From the NCBI GenBank assembly GCA_034927445.1, contig JAYFPZ010000026.1, positions 1-64,000 of the forward strand: a stretch of DNA of 64,000 nt, read 5' to 3'. The first letter of the stretch is position 1. Each line of letters begins with the position of its first letter. Position numbers and translations under genes: made by a program. The notes under the pieces were generated by a model that was not told the DNA's origin, searched no databases, and saw nothing but the letters and a program-made list of their open reading frames with translations. This DNA comes from PHAA01 sp034927445 (GTDB taxonomy: Bacteria > Bacillota > Syntrophomonadia > Syntrophomonadales > Syntrophomonadaceae). Shown here one piece after another: positions 8,748 to 16,816 of this stretch.

Positions 8748-10128
8748 CGCTCATATAGTCTTTATGGAACTTCTTGTTGGGGTTCCAACTCCAGGCCGAG
8801 CTGGCCCCATCCGTATTGTGGGTGTATCTTTCATAGGTCAGCGGAGTCGCGGCGTCCTTAAATTCTATATAGTCCTTTAAGCCCGGAATATACTTGGAAG
8901 CGTTATCTATCATGGTATTCATAGCTTTATTTTTCAATTGCTTATATGCTTCTTTATCTCCGCCTCCCCAGTTGTTCATCCAATGATACGGCACCACGGT
9001 CTGAAGCATCAAAGAGGATTTGCCTTCAGGGGCATGTTGGGGGTTTACCATCGACGGTGAATAAAGCGATGTAGCGGTCTTGCTGAAAAACTCCCTGTCT
9101 TCGGAGTTATAAATGTCATAACCGGGTTTAACTTCTAAGGGAAATACGTGAGGAGCCTTCATATATTTGCTGAGTTCTGCATTGGACATATCCAACCCCA
9201 GATATACGGTAAAGAAGGCTTCCGAAACAGCTGCCCGGCTTACATTATCCCGGAGCTCCTGGGGAATAAGGCTTTGGTCGTCCAAAAGCTTAATCAGGGT
9301 TTTCTTATAATCCCCGGCAGAAATAACGTAATCGGCCTCATAAATGCTATTTTGGCATGAGACTCCAACCGCGGCCCCGTTTTTGGTGATGATCTTTTCC
9401 ACATAGGATTTCAATTTCAAATCCCCGTTCAATTTCCGGAAGTTTTCGGCGAGGATGTCAGCCCATGATTGCATGCCGTCTTTCACCGTCCAGTAGTCGG
9501 AGAACATCGCCGTCATACCATTGGCAAACATGGCCGGCATATCCGGATAGCCGAATCCGCTAAAGAGTTTAAAAAGTTTGGAGTCTTTTTCGAAATATCG
9601 GGCGGCGAACTCCGATAAAGTCATATCGCCATACAGCTTAATTAATTTCATTTGCTTGGGGCCGCTGAGGATGTAAGGAAGCATTGCCATATACATTTTT
9701 GGCCCACTGTAAAGATAGGGCATAGGTTTATCCATCTCCCCCATCAAGTCGCCTATTTTGTCCAGATCCGAAAAAACCGCGTCCAACTTTGCTTTTTCAG
9801 ACGGGAAACCGGAATAAATCATTTTTTTATAATCATCGTAACTCCCCGGAATTCCATCAAATTCCTCACAAACAAAGCGCATTTTCTGTCTGACGAAGTT
9901 TACCTTTTCAAATACTCCGATGTCCTTCATAGCCTTAAATACCGATGCTGAGGCTTCAAAGGCCAGAGTGCCGCTTTCAAAGTAAAAACCTTTCTTGTAA
10001 AATCCGGCGGTATAGCCGCCCGGCATATTGTGTGACTCAAACATGGTGACTTTATGCCCCTTCCGGGCCAGCAGGTTACCGGCAATAAGACCGCCGATAC
10101 CCGAACCGATTATTATTACTTTACTCAT
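8632..10128 (-). CDS. CrtI/CrtN-like FAD-dependent oxidoreductase
   Basis: The 498-residue protein begins with a Rossmann dinucleotide fold, G-S-G-I-G-G-L-I-A-G at residues 8-17 and an acidic E31 that binds the ribose. This is followed by M-P-G-G-Y-T, typical of phytoene desaturase/carotenoid isomerase-like enzymes. The C-terminus has the matching FAD motif (N-L-Y-I-G-S-C-W-A-x-x-I-G-G-V-P-G-A). A role in carotenoid desaturation is not supported by neighbours, and many clostridial paralogues have unknown substrates. The ATG is preceded by AAGGAGAG. A TetR regulator lies upstream on the other strand. Confidence 0.8.
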   Translation of the reverse strand: MSKVIIIGSGIGGLIAGNLLARKGHKVTMFESHNMPGGYTAGFYKKGFYFESGTLAFEASASVFKAMKDIGVFEKVNFVRQKMRFVCEEFDGIPGSYDDYKKMIYSGFPSEKAKLDAVFSDLDKIGDLMGEMDKPMPYLYSGPKMYMAMLPYILSGPKQMKLIKLYGDMTLSEFAARYFEKDSKLFKLFSGFGYPDMPAMFANGMTAMFSDYWTVKDGMQSWADILAENFRKLNGDLKLKSYVEKIITKNGAAVGVSCQNSIYEADYVISAGDYKKTLIKLLDDQSLIPQELRDNVSRAAVSEAFFTVYLGLDMSNAELSKYMKAPHVFPLEVKPGYDIYNSEDREFFSKTATSLYSPSMVNPQHAPEGKSSLMLQTVVPYHWMNNWGGGDKEAYKQLKNKAMNTMIDNASKYIPGLKDYIEFKDAATPLTYERYTHNTDGASSAWSWNPNKKFHKDYMSVNIDTPVKNLYIGSCWAMQIGGVPGALAAAYQCVKKIK

Positions 10129-10236
10129 TTATACCGCTCTCCTTATAATTCACTTCATTTTTAGTCTCAGTCGTTATTCCGGCCATTTCACCGCAACCCC
10201 ATCAAAGCCATTTCCTTATCCATAAGCTATTCTTGC

Positions 10237-10428
10237 CTATTTCCTTATAAATATTGTTAGAACGGTAATGACTATTAATACTGTCGTAATAATATTCATT
10301 GGCATAAAACAACCAGGGTTATCTAATCCCTTTGCAAAATTAGAATTGATCCATGTATTAAAAGCAAACATACCCAGCGACATTAAAAGAGTAAGAATCG
10401 CAATAACCAATTGAAATATTCTCATCAT
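10237..10428 (-). CDS. Small two-helix membrane protein
   Basis: This protein of about 63 residues has two hydrophobic helices (about 3-22 and 43-61) joined by a loop containing N-P-G-C-F-M-P. The start is one of two adjacent ATG codons (10428 or 10425), because AAAGGGGA lies 4-7 nt upstream; a more distant ATG at 10443 has no ribosome binding site. It is divergent from the TetR gene and shares its operator region, so it is likely the repressed target, with the flavoprotein at 8632-10128 probably downstream in the same transcript. No family is recognised. Confidence 0.6.
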   Translation of the reverse strand: MMRIFQLVIAILTLLMSLGMFAFNTWINSNFAKGLDNPGCFMPMNIITTVLIVITVLTIFIRK

Positions 10429-10480
10429 AAAATCCCCTTTCAAAATTTGACATTCGGATAATAATTAATTTATTATTTTT

Positions 10481-10526
10481 GTATACCGACAGTATACTTT
10501 TAAGATTAGTATACCCGGGGTATACT
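10481..10526 (+). promoter_or_regulatory. Tandem TetR-type operators (four GTATAC half-sites)
   Basis: GTATAC occurs at 10481, 10492, 10509 and 10520. Each pair is 11 bp apart, giving two operators: GTATAC-cgaca-GTATAC, and the near-perfect palindrome AGTATACCC-g-GGGTATACT at 10508-10526. The repeat of a pair after 28 bp suggests two dimers binding side by side. The site lies between divergent genes and just upstream of the TetR start, so it probably represses both directions. Confidence 0.65.
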
Positions 10527-10552
10527 TTTTGTCAAGGGGTGTAATTAAAAAA

Positions 10553-11179
10553 ATGAAAGAAATAAATTCAAAACGTCAATTAAATAAGATCGAGAAAAAA
10601 ACATCTTTAATAGATGCCGCTGAGCGGCTTTTTACCGAAAAAGGCTTTGAGAACACGTTAATTGATGAAGTGGCCAAAGAGGCCGGATTAACGAAAAGAA
10701 CGTTATACCAATATTTTGCAAACAAAGAAGATCTTTTCTATGCAGTTGCTCTGAAAGGGGCCAAAAAGCTTCTCTTTATGTATGAGGAGGCTATGAGCAA
10801 GGGAAAAAACGCACTTGAAAAAATCCGCTATGGTAACCAAGCCCATTTACAATTCTATTTGGAGGATCTGAAAATGTTCCGCTTATTAAGCTATAGACCG
10901 GCCAACCGGAATAATTGTGAATCAAGTCTGCATTTCAAGGAACTGGAAATAATAGACAGCATCAGAATGAAGTACTATGTGGAACTTGTAGCAGAAGGCA
11001 AAGCGGACGGCAGCATCAATCCGAACCTGGACATAACCAAAGCTGTATTTTTTGCATTTTTCTCGGCATACAGTTTGTTATATACAATTTCCTTAATGAA
11101 TATGTGGGAAAAGCTGCCTCTGGAGGAGAATGAATTCCTTCAGTTCAGCTTTGATTTGCTTGCAGACGCTTTGAAATAA
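10553..11179 (+). CDS. TetR-family transcriptional regulator
   Basis: The 208-residue product has the TetR N-terminal helix-turn-helix: A-A-E-R-L-F-T-E-K-G-F-E-N-T at about 20-33, then I-D-E-V-A-K-E-A-G-L-T-K-R-T-L-Y-Q-Y-F-A-N-K-E-D-L in two consecutive blocks to about 60. An all-helical ligand/dimer domain follows. The ATG at 10553 follows AAGGGGTG by 11 nt; an upstream in-frame TTG at 10529 has no site of its own and would place the ribosome binding site inside the gene. It probably represses itself and the divergent membrane protein/flavoprotein unit. Confidence 0.85.
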   Translation: MKEINSKRQLNKIEKKTSLIDAAERLFTEKGFENTLIDEVAKEAGLTKRTLYQYFANKEDLFYAVALKGAKKLLFMYEEAMSKGKNALEKIRYGNQAHLQFYLEDLKMFRLLSYRPANRNNCESSLHFKELEIIDSIRMKYYVELVAEGKADGSINPNLDITKAVFFAFFSAYSLLYTISLMNMWEKLPLEENEFLQFSFDLLADALK

Positions 11180-11363
11180 TACATATAATTTTGACCTAAT
11201 TAGGCCATCAATCGCTTCAGGTTTAAGGTCAAGGGACAGTTGCCAATATGGTGGCTGTCCTTGAATTCTTTAAAACTCGGGGAGCTTATTGCTTAAAGCC
11301 CTTGCTATTGACGAAATTGATATTTTATATTTGTGTGTTAAAGACTATCAGTATCCGATATTC

Positions 11364-11387
11364 AGAAAATCTTAAGTTTTTGATAAG
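11364..11387 (+). promoter_or_regulatory. Response-regulator binding site upstream of the vanR-like gene
   Basis: AGAAAATCTTAAG at 11364-11376 is followed by GATAAG, so that TTAAG and ATAAG half-sites start 11 bp apart. That is the helical-turn spacing used by OmpR-type dimers. The identical 13-mer with the same 11-bp spacing lies upstream of the DD-carboxypeptidase (15460-15484). A TATAAT (11421-11426) without a good -35 lies downstream, as expected for an activated promoter. Confidence 0.5.
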
Positions 11388-11454
11388 TAAAAGGCTATAA
11401 AATGGATTTTTGCTTCACGGTATAATAATTATGGGATATATAACTTGAAAGAAG

Positions 11455-11544
11455 ATGACGCTTCTGGCTGCAAATATTTTAATCGTTGATGATGAACAAG
11501 CAATTGCCGATTTGGTTGAAGTTTATCTGAAAAATGAGAATTAT
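11455..11544 (+). pseudogene. 5' fragment of vanR-like response regulator, cut by IS
   Basis: These 30 codons encode the start of a receiver domain: I-L-I-V-D-D-E-Q near residues 8-15 (the acidic Mg2+ pocket) and helix 1 to E-N-Y. The frame is broken at 11544 by the IS1634-family element. Joining this fragment to base 13603 restores a 235-residue OmpR-family regulator in one frame, the usual VanR length. The readable ORF continues to 11733, but that extension is IS sequence. Confidence 0.85.
11502..11544 (+). repeat. 43-bp target duplication, left copy
   Basis: These 43 bases are identical to 13560-13602 and bound the IS element exactly. They belong to the response-regulator coding sequence (codons 16-30). 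A long, exact duplication is characteristic of some IS1634-family elements, which make target duplications from tens to hundreds of bases. Confidence 0.92.
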
Positions 11545-11649
11545 CCTGAGTTTTGCAGTAAAAATAGGTTAAAAAGCTCTGCCAGTACAGCATTAATGCG
11601 GACTGCAGAGCTTTGTTTTTTTGGCATATTGATGTTGTATATTCGGACC

Positions 11650-13422
11650 TTATTTGTGGTATTGCAGAATTTTTTTAATTTCCGATGTTGCCATAATCTT
11701 ATTCCCAAGGTCAATGCCGAAAACCCTCTCTAATGACTGCAGGATTTCATCCCTGTAATCAAATAAATAATAATTCTGATCAAGGTGTGAACAGGAATAA
11801 CGTATCAGCGACTCACGTATCTGGTTGACCGGATATTTCTTATCCAGTTTGTATTCCAGTACGCGCAGAAGGAGAAGTGAAACGAAACAGATGAGGAAAT
11901 GTGCCTTGATGTGATTCTCAATTCGGAGATAGACCGGTCTTGCCCTGAATTCATTCTTAATGATTTTGAAGGACTCCTCAATCTCCCATAAGCCTTTATA
12001 TATATCACGTATTTCCGTGTCAGACAAATCTTTTTCGCTAGTCACGATAGAATAATAACCATCGTATTTTTCCTCCTCGGTAATCTTTTCAAGATTTAAC
12101 GATAGGCTGATTCCATCCGGTATTTCACCAGTTTCCTTCACAAACTTTATGTCTTTGATATATCCAGCAGCCCCCATACTGGTAGCCTTGGTATACTTTC
12201 CGGGATTAGCAATTAAATCTTTGGCCTTAGCAAGTACCAGGGCCCTCTCCTTCTTCTGCTTTTGGGCATATTTACTTGAATAGTAAGCCATCTGTTTTTG
12301 ATAGATGGTCATTTTTAGGCTGCGTTTTCCCTGTTGGTTTGAAAGCTGTATGGTTTTGGCATATATTCTGGACTTATGGGTAAAAATCACTTCCTCCCCA
12401 TCCTTATCGGTTTCCTTAGTATGAATGTAGCCATCCGGATCAAGCACCCATGCTTTGAATTCCTTGTCGGCAGATAATACGCTCTGGCCATAGACATAGC
12501 CGTCATAACCGCAGGAATCATCATCATTAGTTCCGGCTAGAAAAGCAGTGTTGTCACTGGTATTGAGTCCTCTGTCAGCAACAACAATTATACGTTCCAT
12601 ACCAAAATCCTTTTTTACCCTGCGGATGATGGGAAGAAGAGAGGTCTTTTCACTTTCGCCCCCGGAAAAGGTATTGAAAGCCATGGGAATGCCGTTCGAA
12701 TCCATCAAAAGCCCCATCTGTACGATCGGGTCAGGGCGGTGTTCCTTTGAAGGACCTCTTTTGCGAAAACCTTTTTTTATCAGAACGCCGTTATCATCAT
12801 ATTTGTCCTCATCATTGTATGGAATTTCAAAGTAATAATTGGTGACATCATAGTATCCCAGTTTTCCATCGCGGCCAATGATCTCACAGACCTTTTCGTG
12901 CAGATATTTTTGGAGAGGTTCTGAGTAGCGTGCAAAATAGTCAAGCGAGCGGTACAAGTCATCAATTGAAAAATCATAAGATTCGAAGAAAAAGTCACGG
13001 TTATCAAAAGCCTTCTTTTTGGAAGAAGGAAAAAGAAACCGGTTAAAGATAAGGAGGCTGAAAATACTATTCAGGTTGTATTCGATATTCAGATGTTTCT
13101 GCTTACTCTGAAAAAAACTATTGATGCCAAGAAGGGAGTAAATGCGTTTAGGAATGGCATAGCCAAGATTTTTACGTAATGTTGTATTGTCGGGAAGTCG
13201 CCTGGTTATATTAATTTCCAGTAGTTTCTGTGGATGTTCGGACAAGGTGCGCTGTTTGGCAACTTCTTTAAAATGAGAAACCGGATCTTCGTAGAGTTTC
13301 TCTAAATCCTCAAGATAACCTAGCTTTTCAATTGTTTTCTGTTTTACTTTACCCTCCTGACGGTATCCCTGGACAAAGGAAAGATATGGTTTGCCATTGC
13401 TTATGCTTTTTTTAAGATACAT
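11650..13422 (-). CDS. IS1634-family DDE transposase
   Basis: The 590-residue protein begins with M-Y-L-K-K-S and a small N-terminal domain found in IS1634 members. The catalytic triad regions are visible: D in G-Y-Y-D-V-T-N-Y-Y-F-E near residue 195, D in V-V-A-D-R-G-L-N near 278, and E in the I-Y-K-G-L-W-E-I-E-E-S-F-K-I-I-K block near 490. The long insertion between the second D and the E is usual for the IS4/IS1634 group. The ATG is preceded by ACGGAGGG. The gene fills most of the element and has no frameshift. Confidence 0.92.
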   Translation of the reverse strand: MYLKKSISNGKPYLSFVQGYRQEGKVKQKTIEKLGYLEDLEKLYEDPVSHFKEVAKQRTLSEHPQKLLEINITRRLPDNTTLRKNLGYAIPKRIYSLLGINSFFQSKQKHLNIEYNLNSIFSLLIFNRFLFPSSKKKAFDNRDFFFESYDFSIDDLYRSLDYFARYSEPLQKYLHEKVCEIIGRDGKLGYYDVTNYYFEIPYNDEDKYDDNGVLIKKGFRKRGPSKEHRPDPIVQMGLLMDSNGIPMAFNTFSGGESEKTSLLPIIRRVKKDFGMERIIVVADRGLNTSDNTAFLAGTNDDDSCGYDGYVYGQSVLSADKEFKAWVLDPDGYIHTKETDKDGEEVIFTHKSRIYAKTIQLSNQQGKRSLKMTIYQKQMAYYSSKYAQKQKKERALVLAKAKDLIANPGKYTKATSMGAAGYIKDIKFVKETGEIPDGISLSLNLEKITEEEKYDGYYSIVTSEKDLSDTEIRDIYKGLWEIEESFKIIKNEFRARPVYLRIENHIKAHFLICFVSLLLLRVLEYKLDKKYPVNQIRESLIRYSCSHLDQNYYLFDYRDEILQSLERVFGIDLGNKIMATSEIKKILQYHK

Positions 13423-13442
13423 AAAAATCCCTCCGTAGGTCC

Positions 13443-13471
13443 ATTATACCATATTACACGACGATACACAA
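13443..13471 (-). promoter_or_regulatory. Transposase promoter
   Basis: On the minus strand, TTGTGT (13471-13466) and TATAAT (13448-13443) are 17 bp apart, placing the start site about 15 nt before the transposase ribosome binding site. Confidence 0.6.
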
Positions 13472-13545
13472 CATAAATAGTAAAATTTATTGACAAAAAA
13501 TTAGCCCGTATCACCGGACCTGGAGATGTGTTTATATTATTTTAA

Positions 13546-14220
13546 TTGCAAAACAACGGAATTGCCGATTTGGTTGAAGTTTATCTGAAAAATGAGAATT
13601 ATAATGTCTTTAAATTTTATAATGGCAAGAATGCCCTTAACTGCATTGAAAATGAAAGATTGGATCTTGCCATTTTAGATGTCATGCTTCCCGACGAAGA
13701 CGGTTTTTCAATCTGTCAACAAATCCGGGAAAAGCATAATTTTCCGGTTATTATGCTGACAGCCAAAGAAGAAGAAATCGATAAGATCACTGGGCTGACA
13801 TTAGGCGCGGACGACTATATCACCAAGCCGTTTCGTCCTTTGGAACTTATTGCCCGTGTAAAGGCGCAACTCCGGAGATTTACCAAATATAATTCTTCAG
13901 AGCCAAAACAGGAAGAACACTTGATTGCCTTTTCCGGCTTGGTGTTGGACATGGATACCCATGAATGCACCTTGAATGAAAAAAAGCTATCTCTCACTCC
14001 TACAGAATTCTCCATTCTTTGGGTCCTTTGTTCCAATTGCGGACGGGTGGTCAGTTCGGAAGAATTGTTCCATGAGGTATGGGGAGACAAGTATTTCACT
14101 AATAGCAATAATACGGTAATGGTTCATATCAGGCATTTAAGGGAAAAAATGCACGATAGCGCGGAGCATCCTAAATATATCAAAACGGTATGGGGGATTG
14201 GCTATAAAGTTGAAAAGTAA
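13546..14220 (+). pseudogene. 3' part of vanR-like response regulator, disrupted
   Basis: The open frame (224 codons from a TTG that lies in the IS end) keeps the phosphoacceptor region (L-A-I-L-D-V-M-L-P-D, near residue 46 of this frame), the conserved T and K (M-L-T-A-K; I-T-K-P-F), and a complete C-terminal winged helix ending in Y-I-K-T-V-W-G-I-G-Y-K. It lacks beta-strand 1 and the D-D pair needed for phosphorylation, which are on the other side of the IS at 11455-11544. If translated from the IS junction, it could still bind DNA but not respond normally. The kinase gene follows with an 11-bp overlap. Confidence 0.8.
13560..13602 (+). repeat. 43-bp target duplication, right copy
   Basis: This segment is identical to 11502-11544. 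Precise deletion of one copy plus the IS would restore the response-regulator gene in frame. Confidence 0.92.
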
Positions 14221-15328
14221 AAGAGATAAAAGAGGGAATGATTATACAAAATTAAAAAGCAAAGTACTTTCTCAAATGCTTCTGATTACAGTTGCCGCCG
14301 CCGTGACTGTTTATCTATTGCGCAATATCCTGCGTGGACAGATCGGAGATCGTATCGTTCGATTTTTAGTCACCAATTTTTATTTTAGAGATTCGGACGC
14401 ACAAATAATCTATCAGTTGGTAATTCGCAACAATATGTACACGATCTTTTTTGGTGTTATCCTAATATTTTTAGTTATTTTTTCTGTTTCTTGGTTTACA
14501 AAATATTTTGATGAGATCAGTGCGGGAATGGATAAACTCACTGAAGAATCCGATGCTGAAATTACATTATCACCTGAATTGGATTTTATGGAGAATAAGC
14601 TTAATCAGATAAAAAACAACTTGGAAAAACAAAAGAAAGCCGCGCTTGATGCCGAGCAGCGCAAGAATGATTTGGTCGTTTACCTGGCTCATGATATAAA
14701 GACACCTCTGACTTCTGTTATAGGATACTTAAGTCTTCTGGATGAAGCTCCTGATATGCCTCCTGAACAGAAGGCAAAATATGTGGGTATTACCCTGGAA
14801 AAAGCTTATCGGTTAGAGCAGCTTATTAATGAATTTTTTGAGATCACAAGATTTAATCTTCAAACGATTGTTTTAAATAAAGAAAAAATCAATTTACAGT
14901 TCATGCTCCAGCAGATGGCAGATGAATTCTATCCCATGCTGACTCCGCAGGGAAAGCAGGTGTCCGTCAATGTGCCTGAAGGCTTAACCCTGTGGGGAGA
15001 TGCGGACAAACTGGCCCGTGTGTTCAATAACATTCTGAGAAATGCGACGGCTTATAGCTATGAAAACAGCGTCATTGGCATTTCTGCCGGGCAGCAGGAC
15101 AAAAATATGGTTATAACTTTTACAAATCAGGGGAATCCAATCCCGCAGGGTATGCTTGATAGTATTTTTGAAAAGTTTTACCGATTAGATACTGCACGTT
15201 CCACCAGCACCGGTGGAGCAGGGCTGGGTCTGGCAATCGCACAAGAGATTGTTACGGCTCACGATGGAACCATCTCTGTGGAAAGCAACCCGGAAAATAC
15301 TATATTTACAGTAAAGCTTCCGCTATAA
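14210..15328 (+). CDS. VanS-like sensor histidine kinase
   Basis: The product (372 residues from TTG 14210) has two membrane helices (about 20-38 and 78-98) enclosing a short extracytoplasmic loop, as in VanS. It then has a linker and the HisKA motif L-A-H-D-I-K-T-P-L-T with phosphoacceptor H161. The ATPase domain has N-x-x-x-N-A (N-I-L-R-N-A), a degenerate G1 region and a clear G-G-A-G-L-G-L-A-I. GGGGGA lies 12 nt before the TTG; another TTG at 14198 is in frame. With its regulator gene split by the IS, this kinase may be an orphan. The carboxypeptidase downstream suggests it senses wall damage. Confidence 0.82.
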   Translation: MKSKRDKRGNDYTKLKSKVLSQMLLITVAAAVTVYLLRNILRGQIGDRIVRFLVTNFYFRDSDAQIIYQLVIRNNMYTIFFGVILIFLVIFSVSWFTKYFDEISAGMDKLTEESDAEITLSPELDFMENKLNQIKNNLEKQKKAALDAEQRKNDLVVYLAHDIKTPLTSVIGYLSLLDEAPDMPPEQKAKYVGITLEKAYRLEQLINEFFEITRFNLQTIVLNKEKINLQFMLQQMADEFYPMLTPQGKQVSVNVPEGLTLWGDADKLARVFNNILRNATAYSYENSVIGISAGQQDKNMVITFTNQGNPIPQGMLDSIFEKFYRLDTARSTSTGGAGLGLAIAQEIVTAHDGTISVESNPENTIFTVKLPL

Positions 15329-15459
15329 CGAGGCAATAAAATGCCCCCCTGCCTCTATAAGTGGCGGGTACCGATTAAGCTTTTCATAAGGAGGGCGTAT
15401 TTCCCGCCACGTTATAACAGGGATTTGTAATTGCTATCGCAATGATTTCGGATGTTATA

Positions 15460-15484
15460 AGAAAATCTTAAGAAGTTCATAAGA
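15460..15484 (+). promoter_or_regulatory. Response-regulator site upstream of the DD-carboxypeptidase
   Basis: AGAAAATCTTAAG (15460-15472) is identical to 11364-11376, and a second ATAAG half-site starts 11 bp after TTAAG, as in the upstream copy. The gap between this site and the DD-carboxypeptidase ATG is about 70 bp. A looser relative with two ATAAG motifs lies at about 16525-16556. Confidence 0.5.
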
Positions 15485-15552
15485 TGAAATTCCAACATAG
15501 CTCTTGGTTCTGTGGTTAAATGATACCGCACAGAATAAGGAGCTGGTTTATT

Positions 15553-16521
15553 ATGCTACGAAAAGCAAAAAAGAAAAAGTCAAAAACGCGGATAGTACTG
15601 TCATTCCTGCTGATGGTTGTCATAGCTGTCTTTGCATATAAATACATCATTACCCCTGCTGCCCAGCATTTATTCGAGAAATACGTTGACGATAGAACAA
15701 CACCGGTTCCTCCGTCAAAGATAGAACCCAATCCCTCTATATATCCCGATAAACTGAACAGTCCTAATGCGATTCTGATCCGGTTAAAAGATCATACCAT
15801 CCTGATGCAAAAAAATAGCGAAGAAAAAATCTATCCTGCTTCTTTGACTAAGATGATGACAGCCATTGTTGCGATAGAGAATTTATCTGATCTGAAGAAA
15901 GAAATCAAACTTACCAATTCTGTGTTTCAGGGGCTGCACGAAACAGATGCATCAATGGCAGGTTTCCGGCCGGGTGAGCAGGTCAGGGCAATCGATCTGC
16001 TATACGGAGTAATACTGCCGAGCGGCGCGGAGTGCTGTATTGGACTTGCTGATCAGATTGCGGGATCAGAACAGAGCTTTGTAACAATAATGAATCAAAA
16101 GGCGGCAGATCTTGGTATGGATGATACCCATTTTGCAAATGCGACCGGACTTCACAATGTAAACCACTACACAACAGTTAAAGATCTGGCTATTCTACTA
16201 AGCTATGCTTTGCAAAATGATACTTTCCGGGAGATTTTTACTTCATTCCGTTATTCCACCCAACCTACGAATAAGCACCCTGGCGGGATAACCTTTTACA
16301 ATACCATGTTTGAAGAACTCAACCATCAAAACATCACCGGTGGGGAAATGTTAGGAGGAAAAACTGGGTACACCGATGAGGCCGGTCTATGTCTCGCGAG
16401 TCTCGCCCAAGTGGGTAAACAGGAATATATTTTGATTACAGCCGGTGCCAAGGGAAATCACAAATCCGAACAATACAATGTTACTGATGCATTGGCTGTA
16501 TACAACAGCATAAGAAAATAA
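15553..16521 (+). CDS. Serine-type D-alanyl-D-alanine carboxypeptidase
   Basis: The 322-residue product has a basic N-terminus and one membrane anchor (about residues 14-34). The three penicillin-binding motifs are present: S97-L-T-K100, S157-G-A (in place of the common S-G-N), and K270-T-G272. It would remove the terminal D-Ala from peptidoglycan pentapeptides outside the membrane, lowering vancomycin targets in VanY fashion. ATG 15553 follows AAGGAG by 10 nt; an upstream ATG at 15520 has no such site. It shares a binding motif with the adjacent VanR/VanS-like genes. No vanHAX genes are visible. Confidence 0.88.
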   Translation: MLRKAKKKKSKTRIVLSFLLMVVIAVFAYKYIITPAAQHLFEKYVDDRTTPVPPSKIEPNPSIYPDKLNSPNAILIRLKDHTILMQKNSEEKIYPASLTKMMTAIVAIENLSDLKKEIKLTNSVFQGLHETDASMAGFRPGEQVRAIDLLYGVILPSGAECCIGLADQIAGSEQSFVTIMNQKAADLGMDDTHFANATGLHNVNHYTTVKDLAILLSYALQNDTFREIFTSFRYSTQPTNKHPGGITFYNTMFEELNHQNITGGEMLGGKTGYTDEAGLCLASLAQVGKQEYILITAGAKGNHKSEQYNVTDALAVYNSIRK

Positions 16522-16816
16522 TAAGTTCTTCATAAGAATTTAGATTTTGATAAGCTAAAATCCCAATTTCACCTGCCTGATTTCGGTAAGATGAAATGGC
16601 CTGCAATAAACCCGACAAAAAGTGGCGGAGCTACTATAAAAAACGAAAAGATACCGGGCAACAGTCGGTTGTCAATCTGTACGTTCAAATTGTATGGAGC
16701 GATATGATTTTTTACCGTAATTTAACTTATTAATAATGTGATCTGTATCGAAGAATAAGAAAGACATGCTAAACTGTTTTTGATCCTTGCCGATCGAAGG
16801 AGGAAGAAAGATTCTG

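Larger units (their letters stand above)
11545..13559 (-). mobile_element. IS1634-family insertion sequence, complete
   Basis: The 2,015-bp element lies between the two copies of the 43-bp duplication. Its ends form imperfect inverted repeats: left CC-TGA-GTTTTGCA..., right (reverse complement) CC-GTT-GTTTTGCA..., with 17 of the first 22 positions matching. It carries one transposase gene on the minus strand that looks intact. Perfect duplication and intact gene point to recent insertion. Confidence 0.9.

Noticed and set aside
13490..13495. TTGACA at the IS right end as an outward -35 for the split regulator
   Set aside because: No -10-like hexamer lies 16-18 bp downstream.
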